64,000 nucleotides of DNA from Shinella sp. XGS7 (GTDB lineage Bacteria > Pseudomonadota > Gammaproteobacteria > Burkholderiales > Burkholderiaceae_C): NCBI RefSeq assembly GCF_020535565.1, contig NZ_CP084758.1, positions 2,488,501-2,552,500 of the forward strand, written 5' to 3'. This document shows, in pieces, positions 41,427-51,090 of the stretch. The notes under the pieces were generated by a model. That model saw only the letters and a program-made list of their open reading frames with translations. It did not search any database and was not told the DNA's origin. How positions within the stretch are numbered: the stretch's first letter is position 1; every line of letters begins with the position of its first letter. The position numbers and the translations under genes are program-made.

Positions 41427-44192
41427 ATGAGCAAACCGATTCTGCTGCTGGTCGACGGCTCCAGCTTCCTGTACCGCGCCTACCACGCCCTGCCCGATCT
41501 GCGCGGCCCCGAGGGCCAGCCCACCGGGGCGGTGCATGGCATCGTGGCCATGATGAAGAAGCTGCGCGAGGACATCGGCGCCGAGCATGCCGCCTGCGTC
41601 TTCGACGCCAAGGGCCCGACCTTCCGCGACGAGTGGTACGCCGAGTACAAGGCCCAGCGCGCGCCCATGCCCGACGATCTGCGCGCCCAGATCGAGCCCA
41701 TCCACGAGGTGGTGCGCCTGCTGGGCTGGCCGGTGCTGGAAGTGCCCGGCATCGAGGCCGATGACGCCATCGGCACCCTGGCCCGCCTGGGTGCGGCCAG
41801 CGGCCACCAGGTGGTGGTGGCCACCGGCGACAAGGACCTGGCCCAGCTGGTCACGCCCGATGTGAGCCTGATCAACACCATGGCCAAGCCGCCCGAGCGC
41901 CTGGACGAGGCCGGCGTGCTGGCGAAGTTCGGCGTGCCGCCCGACCGCATCATCGACTACCTGACCCTGATGGGCGACACGGTGGACAACGTGCCTGGCG
42001 TCGAGAAGGTGGGCCCCAAGACCGCAGCCAAATGGATTGCCGAGCATGGCTCGCTGGACGGCGTGATGGCCAATGCCGACAAGATCAAGGGCGTGGCCGG
42101 CGAGAACCTGCGCAAGGCCCTGGACTGGCTGCCCATGGGCCGCAAGCTGGTGACCGTGCGCTGCGACTGCGATCTGCACGGCCATGTGCCCGGCTGGCCG
42201 GCCCTGGAAGCCCTGGCGCTCAAGCCGGTGGACGAGAGCGGCCTGGCCGCCTTCTATGGCCGCTACGGCTTCAAGACCTGGCTCAAGGAGCTGAGCGGCG
42301 AGCTGCCCGCACCCAAGGCCAAGACGGCCGCGGCCGCGGCAGCCGCGGAGGCCCCGGCCGCACCTACCCCGTCTGCCGCGCCGCTGGAGCGCCACTACGA
42401 GACCGTGCTGAGCTGGGAGCAGCTGGACGCCTGGCTGGCGCGCCTCGAGGCCGCGCCGCTCACCGCGCTCGACACCGAGACCGACTCCCTGGATGGCATG
42501 CAGGCCCGCATCGTGGGCATTTCCTTTGCCGTGGAGCCGGGCAAGGCCGCCTACATCCCGCTGCGCCACGAGGGCCCGGACGCGCCCGAGCAGCTGCCGC
42601 TGGACGCGGTGCTGGCCCGGCTCAAGCCCTGGCTGGAAGATGCCAGCAAGAAGAAGCTGGGTCAGAACATCAAGTACGACGGCCATGTGTTCATGAACCA
42701 TGGCATTGCCGTGGCCGGCTATGCGCACGACACCATGCTGCAGAGCTATGTGCTGGAGGCGCACAAGACCCATGGCCTCTCGGCCCTGGCCGAGCGCCAT
42801 CTGGGCCGCAGCGGCATCAATTACGAAGACCTCTGCGGCAAGGGTGCCCACCAGATTCCTTTTGCCCAGGTGGATGTGGCGCGCGCCACCGAGTATTCCG
42901 GCGAGGACTCCGAGATGTGCGTGCAGCTCAGCGAGCTGCTGCTGCCCCAGATCCAGGCCGAGGCCGGGCTGAACTTCGTCTACGAGCAGATCGAGCTGCC
43001 CACCTCGACGGCCCTGGCGCGGGTGGAGCGCACCGGCGTGCTGATCGATGCCAGCCGCCTGCAGGCCCAGAGCCACGAGCTGGCCCAGCGCCTGGTGGCG
43101 CTGGAGCAGCAGGCCTACGAGATTGCCGGCCAGCCCTTCAATATGGGCAGCCCCAAGCAGATCGGCGAGATCCTGTTCAACAAGCTGGGCCTGCCCGTGG
43201 TCAAGAAGACCGCCACCGGCGCCCCCTCCACCGACGAGGAGGTGCTGGACAAGCTGGCTCAGGACTACCCGCTGCCGGCCAAGATCCTGGAGTACCGCGG
43301 CCTGGCCAAGCTCAAGAGCACCTACACCGACAAGCTGCCCCTGATGATCAACCCGGCCACCGGCCGGGTGCATACCACCTATGCCCAGGCGGTGACGGTG
43401 ACCGGGCGCCTGTCCAGCAACGAGCCCAATCTGCAGAACATCCCCATCCGCACCGCGGAAGGGCGCAAGGTGCGCGAGGCCTTCATCGCGCCACCGGGGC
43501 ATTGCATCGTCAGCGCCGACTACTCCCAGATCGAGCTGCGCATCATGGCCCATATCAGCGAGGACCCGGGCCTGCTGCGCGCCTTCCAGGAGGGGCAGGA
43601 CGTGCACCGCGCCACCGCCAGCGAGGTCTTCGGCGTGCCGCTGGACGAGGTCACGAGCGAGCAGCGCCGCTATGCCAAGACCATCAACTTCGGCCTGATC
43701 TACGGCATGGGCGCCTTCGGTCTGGCCCAGAGTCTGGGCATCGAGCAGAAGGCGGCCAAGGACTATATCGACCGCTACTTCACCCGCTTTGCCGGCGTGA
43801 AGCGCTATATGGACGAGACCAAGTCCCGCGCTGCCGAGCTGGGCTATGTGGAGACCCTGTTCGGCCGCCGCATCTACCTGCCCGAGATCAAGGGCGGCAA
43901 CGGCCCGCGCCGTGCCGGCGCGGAGCGCCAGTCCATCAACGCGCCCATGCAGGGCACGGCGGCCGACCTGATCAAGCTGGCCATGGTGGCGGTGCAGAAC
44001 GAGCTCGATGCCCGCGGTCTGGCCACGCGCATCATCATGCAGGTGCACGACGAGCTGGTCTTCGAGGTGCCCGCGGCCGAGCTGGACTGGATCAAGACCG
44101 AGGTGCCGCGCCTGATGGCCGGCGTGGCCCAGCTCAAGGTGCCCCTGCTGGCCGAGGTGGGCGTGGGCGCCAACTGGGACGAGGCGCACTGA
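41427..44192 (+). CDS. polA: DNA polymerase I
   Basis: 921 residues, full length. N-terminal 5'-3' exonuclease: LLVDGSSFLYRAYHALP, VFDAKGPTFRDEWYAEYKAQR, GIEADDAIGTLA, TGDKDLAQLV. An Ala-rich linker near residue 300 leads to the 3'-5' exonuclease with its acidic residues kept (ALDTETDSL, GQNIKYDGHVF, EYSGEDSEM), so proofreading is probably active. Polymerase motifs: SADYSQIELRIMAHI (A), RRYAKTINFGLIYGMGAFGL (B) and MQVHDELVFEV (C). Divergent from the DUF2782 gene. Confidence 0.98.
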   Translation: MSKPILLLVDGSSFLYRAYHALPDLRGPEGQPTGAVHGIVAMMKKLREDIGAEHAACVFDAKGPTFRDEWYAEYKAQRAPMPDDLRAQIEPIHEVVRLLGWPVLEVPGIEADDAIGTLARLGAASGHQVVVATGDKDLAQLVTPDVSLINTMAKPPERLDEAGVLAKFGVPPDRIIDYLTLMGDTVDNVPGVEKVGPKTAAKWIAEHGSLDGVMANADKIKGVAGENLRKALDWLPMGRKLVTVRCDCDLHGHVPGWPALEALALKPVDESGLAAFYGRYGFKTWLKELSGELPAPKAKTAAAAAAAEAPAAPTPSAAPLERHYETVLSWEQLDAWLARLEAAPLTALDTETDSLDGMQARIVGISFAVEPGKAAYIPLRHEGPDAPEQLPLDAVLARLKPWLEDASKKKLGQNIKYDGHVFMNHGIAVAGYAHDTMLQSYVLEAHKTHGLSALAERHLGRSGINYEDLCGKGAHQIPFAQVDVARATEYSGEDSEMCVQLSELLLPQIQAEAGLNFVYEQIELPTSTALARVERTGVLIDASRLQAQSHELAQRLVALEQQAYEIAGQPFNMGSPKQIGEILFNKLGLPVVKKTATGAPSTDEEVLDKLAQDYPLPAKILEYRGLAKLKSTYTDKLPLMINPATGRVHTTYAQAVTVTGRLSSNEPNLQNIPIRTAEGRKVREAFIAPPGHCIVSADYSQIELRIMAHISEDPGLLRAFQEGQDVHRATASEVFGVPLDEVTSEQRRYAKTINFGLIYGMGAFGLAQSLGIEQKAAKDYIDRYFTRFAGVKRYMDETKSRAAELGYVETLFGRRIYLPEIKGGNGPRRAGAERQSINAPMQGTAADLIKLAMVAVQNELDARGLATRIIMQVHDELVFEVPAAELDWIKTEVPRLMAGVAQLKVPLLAEVGVGANWDEAH

Positions 44193-44208
44193 GGGCCGAC
44201 GGGCCGGC

Positions 44209-44982
44209 TCAGTCCGCCGGCAGCTGACCCAGCCGCGCCAGGCTGCCGTCGCGGCGCATGCGGGCCAGGGCCGTGTCGACCTCGGCCAGGCGCGCGGCAT
44301 ACGGGGAGCTGCGGCCCAGCATCAGCCGGGTCTCGCTGCTGTCCAGGGTGGGCGGCAGTTCCAGCACCTCGCGTTCCAGGCCGGCGGCGCGTAGCGCCGC
44401 CTGCGTGGCATTGGCCGAGTCCAGCAGCACATCGAAGCGCTCGGCCAGCAGCATGCGCAGCGCATGCTGGCGGCTGGGGCTGAAGCTGATCTCATGCCCG
44501 GCGAAACGCGCCTTGACCCAGCCATTGCCCAGATAGGCGCCCAGGCGCAGGCCGCGGAGTTCGTCCGGGCTCCTGAGCCCCTGCAGGCGCTGGCGCAGGG
44601 CCGTGTCCTGGGCGCGCACAAACATCACCAGCCGGCCCTGGGTCACCCAGTGACTGCTGGCCAGGGTGTAGGCCAGGCGCTCCGGCGTGGGCACGGTGAT
44701 GAAACCATCGGCCTCGCCCTGCTGCACGCGCTGCTGGGCACGCGCCCAGGGGAAGGCCTCGTGGCGCACCTGCCAGCCCAGGCGCCGCACCAGCAGCTCC
44801 TCCATGATGTCCACGAAGACGCCGCGCACCTCGCCCTGGGGTCCCAGGCTGGAGAAGGGCGCGAAGTTGTCGTAGTAGGCCAGGCGCAGGGGCGCGGGAT
44901 TCGCACCCGCGCCGAGGAAGGGGCTGGCGGGGAGCAGCGTCGCAGCAAGCTGCAGCAGGCGACGGCGCGGAAACAAAGTCAT
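44209..44982 (-). CDS. Family 3 extracellular solute-binding protein
   Basis: 257 residues. The N-terminus TLFPRRRLLQLAATLLPASP is a cleavable signal, possibly Tat. The SBP_bac_3 fold shows as LRLAYYDNFAPFSSLGPQGEVRGVFVDIMEELL, GEADGFITVPTPERL, and LRLGAYLGNGWVKARF. These proteins bind amino acids or related small molecules in the periplasm. No permease or ATPase gene is adjacent, so it is either an orphan binding protein or a signalling partner. It converges on polA with 16 bp between stops. Confidence 0.86.
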   Translation of the reverse strand: MTLFPRRRLLQLAATLLPASPFLGAGANPAPLRLAYYDNFAPFSSLGPQGEVRGVFVDIMEELLVRRLGWQVRHEAFPWARAQQRVQQGEADGFITVPTPERLAYTLASSHWVTQGRLVMFVRAQDTALRQRLQGLRSPDELRGLRLGAYLGNGWVKARFAGHEISFSPSRQHALRMLLAERFDVLLDSANATQAALRAAGLEREVLELPPTLDSSETRLMLGRSSPYAARLAEVDTALARMRRDGSLARLGQLPAD

Positions 44983-45065
44983 GTCGGGACCCGGGCTGAA
45001 CCGGGAGAAGGGCGGGCCGGCGCAGCTTACCTCCGGGGACCTGCTTCCGGCTTACGGTTCGTGAC

Positions 45066-46115
45066 TCAGTCGCTGCACAGAGGCCGCGCGCCGACCGCGG
45101 GCCGGCCCAGGCCGTCGCGGTCCACGGTGCGCAGATAGTCCTCGACGCTGCGCAGGAATTGCAGGGCCGGGCGGATCTCGACCCGCTGCGCCGTGTCGCT
45201 GCTGCGGTGATAGTGGGCCACACCCGCCACCCGGCCGAAGACCCGGTTGCGCACGCCGCGCGCGGCAAAGGGGCCGGCGTCGAAGTCGTAGCTGTCCTCG
45301 TCGTCGCGAGCCTGGTACTCATGGGAGTAATCGTCGGCATGGCCTGCAGCGGGGCGTTGCAGGGCGGCCAGCCAGCGCTGCACAAAGCCGCAGCGCTGTG
45401 CGGCGCTGTAGCGCAGCCAGTCGCCAAAGCCCAGGCCGATCATGTCCACGGTGCTCATCAGGATCAGCTCGCGGCCGCGCTCTACCGGCAGGGGATGGGC
45501 GGCGTGGTGCATGGAGCCCATCAAGGGCTGCTCCTCGGCGCCGTAGGCGATGAAGAGCAGGCTGCGCCGGTTGTCGCGCCGCGTCGCAAAGCCGCGCGCC
45601 AGCTCCAGCAGGGCGGCCACGCCCGAGGCATTGTCATTGGCCCCGGGGTAGTAGGCCCGGCCGGAGGCCGTGGGGCCCAGGTGGTCGTGGTGGGCGCTGA
45701 TGATGATGAGCTCGCGTGCCAGCCGCGCATCCTGGCCCGGCAGCCAGGCCGCGATATTGGCGCTGCGCACGCGGCGGCCGTGCTGGGGTGAGCGCTCGTC
45801 GGTCTCCTCATCCTCGGGTGATGGGCTGGCGATGCGGGTCTCAAACCATTGCAGATCGCCGTCCTCGCCCGCGGGCTGCAGGCCCAGGGCTCGGAACTCG
45901 GCCTGGATCAGGCGGCGGGTGAGGGCATCGCCCGGCGAGCCGGCCAGGCGGCCGTCGTAGCGCGGGCTGCTCAGCTCGGTGATGAGGGCCTGCATGCGGG
46001 CCTCGGCCGTGGGCAGCGGGCTGTCGGCGCCGAAGAGGCTGGCCGCGGCGGCCGGGCAGGTCAGCAGGCTCAGCGTCAGCAGCAGGGCGGGCCAGCGGGC
46101 GGCCGTGCGCGTCAT
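45066..46115 (-). CDS. M28-family zinc aminopeptidase, exported
   Basis: 349 residues. A signal peptide ends near CPAAAA. The co-catalytic zinc ligands of family M28 are visible: IIISAHHDHLGP (His, Asp region), YYPGANDNASGVAALLELA (Asp), YGAEEQPLMGS (Glu-Glu), MSTVDMIGLG (Asp), and RVAGVAHYHRSSDTA (His). M28 enzymes release N-terminal amino acids from peptides. The start overlaps the stop of the M60 gene by 4 bp, so the two secreted peptidases are co-translated, and this one may finish peptides cut by the other. Confidence 0.92.
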   Translation of the reverse strand: MTRTAARWPALLLTLSLLTCPAAAASLFGADSPLPTAEARMQALITELSSPRYDGRLAGSPGDALTRRLIQAEFRALGLQPAGEDGDLQWFETRIASPSPEDEETDERSPQHGRRVRSANIAAWLPGQDARLARELIIISAHHDHLGPTASGRAYYPGANDNASGVAALLELARGFATRRDNRRSLLFIAYGAEEQPLMGSMHHAAHPLPVERGRELILMSTVDMIGLGFGDWLRYSAAQRCGFVQRWLAALQRPAAGHADDYSHEYQARDDEDSYDFDAGPFAARGVRNRVFGRVAGVAHYHRSSDTAQRVEIRPALQFLRSVEDYLRTVDRDGLGRPAVGARPLCSD

Positions 46116-48004
46116 GAGTGCGTTCTCACGTAGAGCCAGGTGGGCGTGGCGGGCTTGCGCAGCTTGAGTGCTGCCACCTCGGCCAGCGCCCCGGCCGAGA
46201 GCGGAATGGCCCAGTGGCGGTAATGGTCGCGCAGGTCCAGGCCGGTGATGCGCGACATCAGCACATAGTGCTGGTCATACTGCGCGGCCGCCTCTCCCTC
46301 TTCCAGCGCCTGCTGCTTCGCGGGGCTCAGCTCGCGGTAGGCGCGGAAGAGCTCGCGGTAGATCTGCCAGCCGCGCTGGGGCACGGCGTCCATGATCTGC
46401 ACCAGGAAGACCAGCTTGTCGTTGTCGTCGGCATCGCGGGCGAAGTCACGGATGCGGCCCGCCTTGAGCTTGCGCACCGCCTGGCCATACATGTCTTCCA
46501 CCACGGTCTGGGCCGGCTGGCCCATCTGCTCCATGGCGTAGAGCGAGAAGAGATTGACCGTGGACTCGCTGCCGAAGGTGTTGCACCAGGTGGACTGCTG
46601 GTAGTTGTGGCCCAGCTCATGCACATTGCCCCAGAAGCGTTTGACGGCGTCCACATCGGTGAGCGGCCAGTCGCCGCTGGTGCGTATGGGGTAGCCGGCA
46701 TGGGCCCAGCCAAAGCCCACCTGGGGGCTCCAGGTGATGTGGTGCTTGAGGCGCTGGCGCGGATGCAGGGGACCGCTGCCGTCAAAGCCGGCCAGCCATT
46801 CGATGTTTTCCACATGGGTGTCGAACTGGGCCATCAGGGCCTGCGGATCCTTCAGATCGCGGACCTGCTCGCGCGGCACGGTGATCACGCTGCGCCGGCC
46901 CTCCAGCAGCACCCAGGGGCCGGGCAGCTGGCGGATGCGCGCCCAGTCCTGCGGGCCGTGCCGCTCCGCATGGAAGTAGGGCGCGGCCACCGCCTCCTCG
47001 ATGGCGATGTGCACGGTGGCCTCGGCCGCCTTGTGCGAATTGATCTGGATGAAGCCGCCGTACTGGCTGCGGATCTCGTTGAGCCCGGGCTTGAGCGGGG
47101 CCAGCATGCTGACGGCCGGGAAGCGCTTGAGCTGGGGATCGCCGTCCAGGGGCTTGCCATTGGTGGCCAGCACCTCGTTCTGCTCGCTGATCTGCAGCGT
47201 CAGCTGCGCCAGGTCGGCCGGCCGCGCGGCCTCGACCCGCAGGCGTATCACCCGGCCGGCCGGGGCCCACAGCCCGGTGTGCAGGGTCTGATGCCACTCG
47301 GGCTGCCAGCCGATATGCCGGAAGGCGCCGATGCGCCGATCCAGGCTGAAGCGCGCGCTGCCGGGCGGGGCATCGGCGGGCATCAGGCCCGGGTAGGTGG
47401 CGACATCCCGGGGGTAGGGCAGGGCCTGGTGCAGCGGCGTGAGCCGGTTGACCTGGTCGCGCGCCAGCTCCAGCGCGATCAGGGGCGTATTCGTCACAGC
47501 CAGGGGATAGCGCACCTGCACATGGCGCCCGCGCTCGGCGATCTGCCGTGCCTCGGACAGCAGGCGCCAGCGCTGGTTGGCCTCGCCGTGGTGCTCGTAG
47601 ATGTCGATGGGTTCCTCGTTGGCGCTGAGGTCCATGGCATAGCCCTGCAGGCGAAAGCTCTGGTCCTGGTAGCGCCAGGTCTGCAGCGCGCCGGGCCGGC
47701 AGGGTTGCAGCGTCAGTCGCTCACCCTCGCCCAGCTGGCGCGGCCCCACGCACAGGGTGCTCTGGCCAAAGGGCCGCAGGCGCTGCTCGCGCAGGTCCCA
47801 GGCCTGGGCGGGATCGGCCACATCACAGGGCGCGATCTCCAGGCGGGCGCCCGCGCGCAGTGCGCCCTGCACCCGCAGGCAATGCCCGGGCTCGCGGGCG
47901 GAGACGATGTAGTCGGGCTCCGGGGAGCCCGGGCCTTGGCCATAGGCGCTGGCGCCGCCCAGCAAGGCGGCGACCAGCGCGCCGACGGTACTGCTTGTGT
48001 TCAC
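46112..48004 (-). CDS. M60-family metallopeptidase with N-terminal ricin-type lectin domain, exported
   Basis: 630 residues. After a signal peptide (cleavage near AYGQ), residues about 30-150 form a beta-trefoil ricin-type domain with three QxW repeats (AQAW, LQTW, NQRW). The rest is an enhancin/M60 peptidase: a beta-sandwich region, then the gluzincin motif HELGHNYQ (462-469) and the downstream Glu in GSESTVNLFS. M60 enzymes cut O-glycosylated, mucin-like proteins, and the lectin domain would hold the glycan. It is followed without a gap by the M28 peptidase and lies downstream of the LPMO gene on the same strand, separated by 151 bp. Confidence 0.92.
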   Translation of the reverse strand: MNTSSTVGALVAALLGGASAYGQGPGSPEPDYIVSAREPGHCLRVQGALRAGARLEIAPCDVADPAQAWDLREQRLRPFGQSTLCVGPRQLGEGERLTLQPCRPGALQTWRYQDQSFRLQGYAMDLSANEEPIDIYEHHGEANQRWRLLSEARQIAERGRHVQVRYPLAVTNTPLIALELARDQVNRLTPLHQALPYPRDVATYPGLMPADAPPGSARFSLDRRIGAFRHIGWQPEWHQTLHTGLWAPAGRVIRLRVEAARPADLAQLTLQISEQNEVLATNGKPLDGDPQLKRFPAVSMLAPLKPGLNEIRSQYGGFIQINSHKAAEATVHIAIEEAVAAPYFHAERHGPQDWARIRQLPGPWVLLEGRRSVITVPREQVRDLKDPQALMAQFDTHVENIEWLAGFDGSGPLHPRQRLKHHITWSPQVGFGWAHAGYPIRTSGDWPLTDVDAVKRFWGNVHELGHNYQQSTWCNTFGSESTVNLFSLYAMEQMGQPAQTVVEDMYGQAVRKLKAGRIRDFARDADDNDKLVFLVQIMDAVPQRGWQIYRELFRAYRELSPAKQQALEEGEAAAQYDQHYVLMSRITGLDLRDHYRHWAIPLSAGALAEVAALKLRKPATPTWLYVRTHS

Positions 48005-48155
48005 GATTCCATCCCTGTGCCGGCCCCTGGGCCGCTTGTGTGCGCCGGCCTTGTTGTCGGATGTTGCGGGAACTCCGGGCCGGTCGAGGGACGGCAGCCT
48101 AGCGGCCGTTCATGAAGCGCGGCTGAACCGCCGCTGCAGCACGGTGTGGCGGATC

Positions 48156-49640
48156 TCAGCGGGCGATCCAGGCCTCCTGCCAGTGCGTGCCCACGCCGGG
48201 CTCGAAATGCGTGGCCTGGGGGGACCATTGCACGCAGTAGCCGGCGTTGGGCCAGGGGCGGCATTCGTAGACGCGGCCGTCCTTGGGCTGCAGCACGCGG
48301 GTGCCGGCCTTGTACTCGCGCAGGCCTTCGGGGAAGCGATAGCTCGCCGGGCCGGGCGGGGTGCCGCCGCCGCCCGCGATCATCAGGTCGAAGGTCTTTT
48401 GCACCAGGGCGCCGCTGCCCTTGACCACGCCGCGCAGCACCAGCTGGTGGTGGCCGGCCTGGGGCTGTTGCAGGGGCAGCAGCACGGTCTGGCCGGTGTT
48501 GGCCAGGCTCAGGCTCAGCGTGCCCTTGGTGCGGCCGCCGTGGTCCAGCACCGTGGCCGTGATGTCCAGCTCGCCCACGGCGGTCAGGGCAAAGCTCAGG
48601 CTCAACTGGCCGTTGACGATGGCGGGGCTGGTATTCAGGCCGTTGACCAGCAGATCGGCCGCCGGGGCCGGCGCCTTCTCGATCTGCACTTCCACACGCT
48701 CGATGCCGCTGGCCGCCTGGGCGAAGACCTCGTTGCGGCCCGGGGCCGGGGCGATGCGGCCGTCCGCCGCGCGCACGCCCGCCTGCAGCAGGCGTGGCTG
48801 CTCGGCATTGATGCGCTGGGCCAGCAGATAGGGCCAGCTCTCGCGCTGGCCGTCGGCCGCGCTGGCGATGCGCAGCCGGGTCTGCAGCTCGCGGCGCTCG
48901 CCGCGCGCGTCGAACACCCGCGTCATCACCTGGTCGCCCACGGCCAGATCGGTGGAGGGGTGGAGCACGCCGCGCGACTCCCAGCCCGGCGCGGGCGTGG
49001 GGGTGCCGCCGCTGCCCTCGAACATCACATCGGCCACGTTGTAGAAGCTCATGGGCGTGTCGCCCACCTCCCAGATGGCCAGGATGAGCTGGTAGCCCTT
49101 GCGCGCCGGCACCTGGCAGACATGGCTGAGCTGCTTGGGTGGCTGGCGCATGCCGCCGTCATGGCTGCAGAAGGGCTGGGGCTCGAAGACGGCGCGGCTC
49201 AGGCGCTGGTTGGGGTTCCAGTCGGCGCGGGTGATGTAGTAGCGGAAGTTGCGCGTGACATGGTTGGCCGTGAAGGTCCAGCTGAAGGTCTGGGCGCCGG
49301 CGCTCAAGGGGCGCTTGGTCCAGCGCACGGCGCTCTGCTCGTCCAGGGCGCCGAACTGGCTCAGGCCGGCGCTGGCGATCTGGCCATCGGCCGGGCCGCG
49401 CTCGGGGTAGCCGGAGAAGCCTTCCAGGCTCTGCGGCTCCCACTGCACGGCGCCGCACTGGCTGTTGGCGCCGCTGCGGCACAGCAGGCCGCGGGCTTCG
49501 GGCTGGCTCAGATAGCCGTGGGCCAGGGCGCTGAGGGCCAGGCTCTGGCCCAGCAGGGCCAGCGTGATGGCGCGGAAGGGGTTGCGGGGCTGCGGCGTCC
49601 GCGGTGCGGGGCGCTTGCGGCTGTGGGTGAAGTTCGACAT
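48156..49640 (-). CDS. Lytic polysaccharide monooxygenase AA10 with GbpA-like and CBM5/12 modules
   Basis: 494 residues. The signal peptide ends ALSALA, so the mature protein begins with His41 (HGYLSQPEARGLLC), the N-terminal residue of the copper histidine brace. The second brace histidine is in FTANHVTRNFRYYIT. A GbpA_2-like domain spans about residues 250-420, and a C-terminal CBM5/12 chitin-binding module has YECRPWPNAGYCVQW and HWQEAWIAR. AA10 enzymes oxidatively cleave chitin or cellulose; the GbpA layout favours chitin. AGGAGG (49647-49652) sits six bases before the ATG, a strong ribosome binding site. Divergent from lolC. Confidence 0.93.
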   Translation of the reverse strand: MSNFTHSRKRPAPRTPQPRNPFRAITLALLGQSLALSALAHGYLSQPEARGLLCRSGANSQCGAVQWEPQSLEGFSGYPERGPADGQIASAGLSQFGALDEQSAVRWTKRPLSAGAQTFSWTFTANHVTRNFRYYITRADWNPNQRLSRAVFEPQPFCSHDGGMRQPPKQLSHVCQVPARKGYQLILAIWEVGDTPMSFYNVADVMFEGSGGTPTPAPGWESRGVLHPSTDLAVGDQVMTRVFDARGERRELQTRLRIASAADGQRESWPYLLAQRINAEQPRLLQAGVRAADGRIAPAPGRNEVFAQAASGIERVEVQIEKAPAPAADLLVNGLNTSPAIVNGQLSLSFALTAVGELDITATVLDHGGRTKGTLSLSLANTGQTVLLPLQQPQAGHHQLVLRGVVKGSGALVQKTFDLMIAGGGGTPPGPASYRFPEGLREYKAGTRVLQPKDGRVYECRPWPNAGYCVQWSPQATHFEPGVGTHWQEAWIAR

Positions 49641-49804
49641 CGGGTTCCTCCTGGGCTGTCGTCCGGGTTTCTTGTTGGGGTTCTTGTTGACGCCCGGCCG
49701 CGGGGCCGAGCGGGGCGCGATTCTGAACAGCCGACATGCCATCCGCCCACTTGTGTGCAAACACTTACCGCTGCTACGCGGCGCTTACCGGCGCTGCCCT
49801 CGGT

Positions 49805-49810
49805 TAGCAT
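49805..49810 (+). promoter_or_regulatory. -10-like hexamer (lolC-lolD operon)
   Basis: TAGCAT, eight bases before the ATG at 49819, with no Shine-Dalgarno. CTTACC about 16 bp further upstream is only a weak -35 candidate. Confidence 0.3.
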
Positions 49811-49818
49811 CCCGCCCC

Positions 49819-51090
49819 ATGAATTGGCCCTATGAATTGCAGATCGGCTGGCGCTACACCCGCGCCGGACGGGGCGGGCGGCGCAACCGCTTCATCTCCT
49901 TCATCTCCGGCGTGTCGGTGCTGGGCATCGCCCTGGGGGTGGCGGCGCTGATCATCGTGCTCTCGGTGATGAACGGCTTCCAGAAAGAGGTGCGCGACCG
50001 CATGCTCAGCGTGATCGCCCATGTGGAGCTGATGAGCTATGACGGCCAGGGCCTGGACGACTGGCAGGCCGTGGCGGCGCGGGCCCGGGCCAATCCGTCC
50101 GTGGGCGGGCAGATCCAAGGCGCGGCGCCCTTTGTGGTCTCGCAGGCCCTGATCGCGCGCGGCGAGGAGATGCGCGGCACCATCGTGCGCGGCATCGATC
50201 CGCGGCGCGAGGCCGAGGTCACGCCTCTGGCGGCCCAGCTGCTCAAGGAAGGCGTCAGCACCCGCCTGAAGAGCGGCGAATGGGGCATGGTGATCGGCGG
50301 CGAGCTGGCGCGCCAGCTGGGCGTGCGCGAGGGCGACAAGCTCACCCTCGTGACCCCCGGTGGCCAGGTCACGCCCGCGGGCACGGCGCCGCGGCTCAAG
50401 AGCTTCACCGTGGTGGGCATCTTCCATGCCGGCCACTACGAGTACGACAGCGGCCTGGTGCTGATCGATCTGGAGGACGCGGCCAAGCTCTTTCGCGTGA
50501 GCGGCCCGAGCGGCGTGCAGCTCAAGCTGGCCGATGTGCACCAGGCGCGCCAGGTGGGTGATCAACTGGCGCGCAGCCTGGGCCCCGAGCTGCGCGTGCG
50601 CGACTGGACCCGCACCAATGCCAACTGGTATGACGCGGTGCAGGTGGAGAAGCGCCTGATGGGCATCATCCTCACCCTGATCGTGGCGGTGGCGGCCTTC
50701 AACCTGGTTTCCACCCTGGTGATGACGGTGACGGACAAGCAGTCCGACATTGCCATCCTGCGCACCTTCGGCGCCAGCCCGCGCTCCATCATGGCCATCT
50801 TCATGGTGCAGGGCGCCACGGCCGGCATCATCGGCACGCTCTCGGGCGTGGGCCTGGGCCTGCTGGTGGCCTTCAATATCGATGTGATCGTGCCCGCCAT
50901 CGAGCGCGCGTTGAACGTGAGCTTCCTGCCCGGCAGCATCTACCTGATCAGCCGCATGCCCAGCGACCCGCAGAGCGCCGACATCATTCCCATTGCCGTG
51001 ACCTCCCTGATCCTGGCCTTCCTGGCCACCCTCTACCCGAGCTGGCGCGCCAGCCGCGTGCAACCGGCCGAGGCGCTCCGTTATGAATGA
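49819..51090 (+). CDS. lolC: Lipoprotein-releasing ABC transporter permease, LolC/LolE family
   Basis: 423 residues. Four membrane helices: one near the N-terminus ([27 protein letters not shown]) and three in the C-terminal FtsX-like domain ([39 protein letters not shown], and a last helix before [19 protein letters not shown]). A large periplasmic domain lies between. The LolCDE complex extracts outer-membrane lipoproteins from the inner membrane for LolA. Only one permease gene is present next to lolD, so it may act as a homodimer (LolF-like) or pair with a gene elsewhere. It overlaps lolD by 8 bp. The start at 49819 ([15 protein letters not shown]) is the family start. Confidence 0.93.
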   Translation: MNWPYELQIGWRYTRAGRGGRRNRFISFISGVSVLGIALGVAALIIVLSVMNGFQKEVRDRMLSVIAHVELMSYDGQGLDDWQAVAARARANPSVGGQIQGAAPFVVSQALIARGEEMRGTIVRGIDPRREAEVTPLAAQLLKEGVSTRLKSGEWGMVIGGELARQLGVREGDKLTLVTPGGQVTPAGTAPRLKSFTVVGIFHAGHYEYDSGLVLIDLEDAAKLFRVSGPSGVQLKLADVHQARQVGDQLARSLGPELRVRDWTRTNANWYDAVQVEKRLMGIILTLIVAVAAFNLVSTLVMTVTDKQSDIAILRTFGASPRSIMAIFMVQGATAGIIGTLSGVGLGLLVAFNIDVIVPAIERALNVSFLPGSIYLISRMPSDPQSADIIPIAVTSLILAFLATLYPSWRASRVQPAEALRYE

